The notes under the pieces are model-generated. The model was not told the origin of the DNA. It searched no databases and saw only the letters and a program-made list of their open reading frames with translations. From positions 248,001 through 312,000 of the forward strand of contig JBBQQC010000001.1 in NCBI GenBank assembly GCA_038216465.1: a DNA stretch of 64,000 nt, in the 5' to 3' direction. Each line of letters starts with the position of its first letter. The stretch's first letter is position 1. Source of the stretch: JACCZX01 sp038216465 (GTDB lineage Bacteria > Pseudomonadota > Gammaproteobacteria > Burkholderiales > Burkholderiaceae_F). Both the position numbers and the translations under genes were made by a program. Positions 63,575 to 64,000 of the stretch are shown one piece after another.

Positions 63575-64000
63575 CTACCCTCGCAGCAAGCGTTGTTCCG
63601 CGAGCTCCAAAGCTTCGGGCACACCGCGCAGCACGACGATGTCGTCCGACTGCAGTCGCATATCGGGGCTGGGGTCGGCGCCGCGGATACCGCGCCGCCG
63701 CACCGCAGTGACTTCGGCGCCGATCGCCCCCAGGCCGAGGTCCTGCAGCGCGTGGCCGACCGCCGCCGCATCCGCTTCGAGCAGCACCGAATGCAGGCGC
63801 TCGTGCTCGTCGTCGTCCGCTGGGTCCTCGTCTTCACCGATGCTGTGAAAATGCCCGCGCAGCAGCCGATAGCGTTGATCGCGTGCTTCGCGCACGCGCT
63901 TGATCACGCGCGCCAGCGGAACTCCGAGCAGCACCAGCGCATGCGAGCCGAGCATCAGACTGCCTTCGAGAATTTCGGGAACAACCTCGGTCGCTCCGGC
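63575..64000 (-). CDS. C-terminal part of a Kef-type K+/H+ antiporter (partial)
   Basis: The frame runs off the window edge, giving the last 141 residues. The start of the visible part (EVVPEILEGSLML then LVLLGVPLARV) is typical of the end of the TrkA-N domain of Kef-type antiporters, and DMRLQSDDIVVLRGVPEAL matches TrkA-C. The full protein should be a monovalent cation:proton antiporter-2 with nucleotide-sensing domains. An acidic Asp/Glu loop (EDEDPADDDEHE) lies between the two parts. Confidence 0.85.
   Translation of the reverse strand, partial: AGATEVVPEILEGSLMLGSHALVLLGVPLARVIKRVREARDQRYRLLRGHFHSIGEDEDPADDDEHERLHSVLLEADAAAVGHALQDLGLGAIGAEVTAVRRRGIRGADPSPDMRLQSDDIVVLRGVPEALELAEQRLLRG

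Noticed and set aside
62697..63848. Plus-strand open frame of 383 codons opposite the sigma and anti-sigma genes
   Set aside because: Shadow of the ECF sigma operon; Ser/Arg-rich and motif-free.

Overview
The window looks like chromosomal DNA of a high-GC betaproteobacterium, probably in or near Burkholderiales. The basis is gene order, not a search: fmdB - DUF502 - aspS - nudB - endonuclease - clsB is a typical betaproteobacterial run, and ssb - MFS divergent from uvrA is another. Genes are densely packed with many 4-base ATGA overlaps. I see no rRNA, intact tRNA, CRISPR array, transposase or phage genes.

Region 1 (1-14 kb, mostly minus strand) is housekeeping and repair: a SWIB-domain protein with a histone-H1-like tail, an exonuclease/ATP-dependent DNA ligase/DEXH helicase repair operon, and the fmdB-DUF502-aspS-nudB run leading into a SRPBCC protein, a lipoprotein, a YbhP-like hydrolase and cardiolipin synthase B. 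Region 2 (14-23.3 kb) holds a glutamine-synthetase-like ligase, a form IV RuBisCO-like protein and a cupin (possible methylthio-sugar chemistry), a metallophosphoesterase, then minus-strand patatin, 3-hydroxybutyrate dehydrogenase, DUF302, MFS, secreted cupin and methyltransferase genes. Region 3 (23.4-29.1 kb) is accessory: a nucleotide cyclase/NTPase fusion, lipoproteins, a 48-codon ORF followed by a terminator with a competing alternative hairpin and a 67-aa membrane protein, an AraC regulator and a tRNA-like relic.

Region 4 (29.2-38.7 kb, plus) is a catabolic operon: peptide-type binding protein, iron alcohol dehydrogenase, gamma-glutamyl hydrolase, aldehyde dehydrogenase, dimethylglycine-dehydrogenase-like flavoprotein, alanine dehydrogenase and an EamA transporter. 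With the GS-like ligase of region 2 it could oxidise a gamma-glutamylated amino alcohol to an amino acid. Region 5 (40.5-51.5 kb) is a 2-aminoethylphosphonate island: ABC uptake genes and phnW on the minus strand, and divergent gntR, phnA, phnY, a Na/Pi transporter and a PhnZ-like HD oxygenase. 2-AEP would be transaminated to phosphonoacetaldehyde, oxidised to phosphonoacetate and hydrolysed to acetate and phosphate.

Region 6 (51.5-64 kb) holds a thioredoxin-fold lipoprotein, a HisN-type phosphatase, a YbdK-type ligase overlapping a cation/proton antiporter, ssb, an MFS transporter, uvrA, an ECF sigma/membrane protein/secreted protein operon and the 3' end of a Kef-type antiporter.
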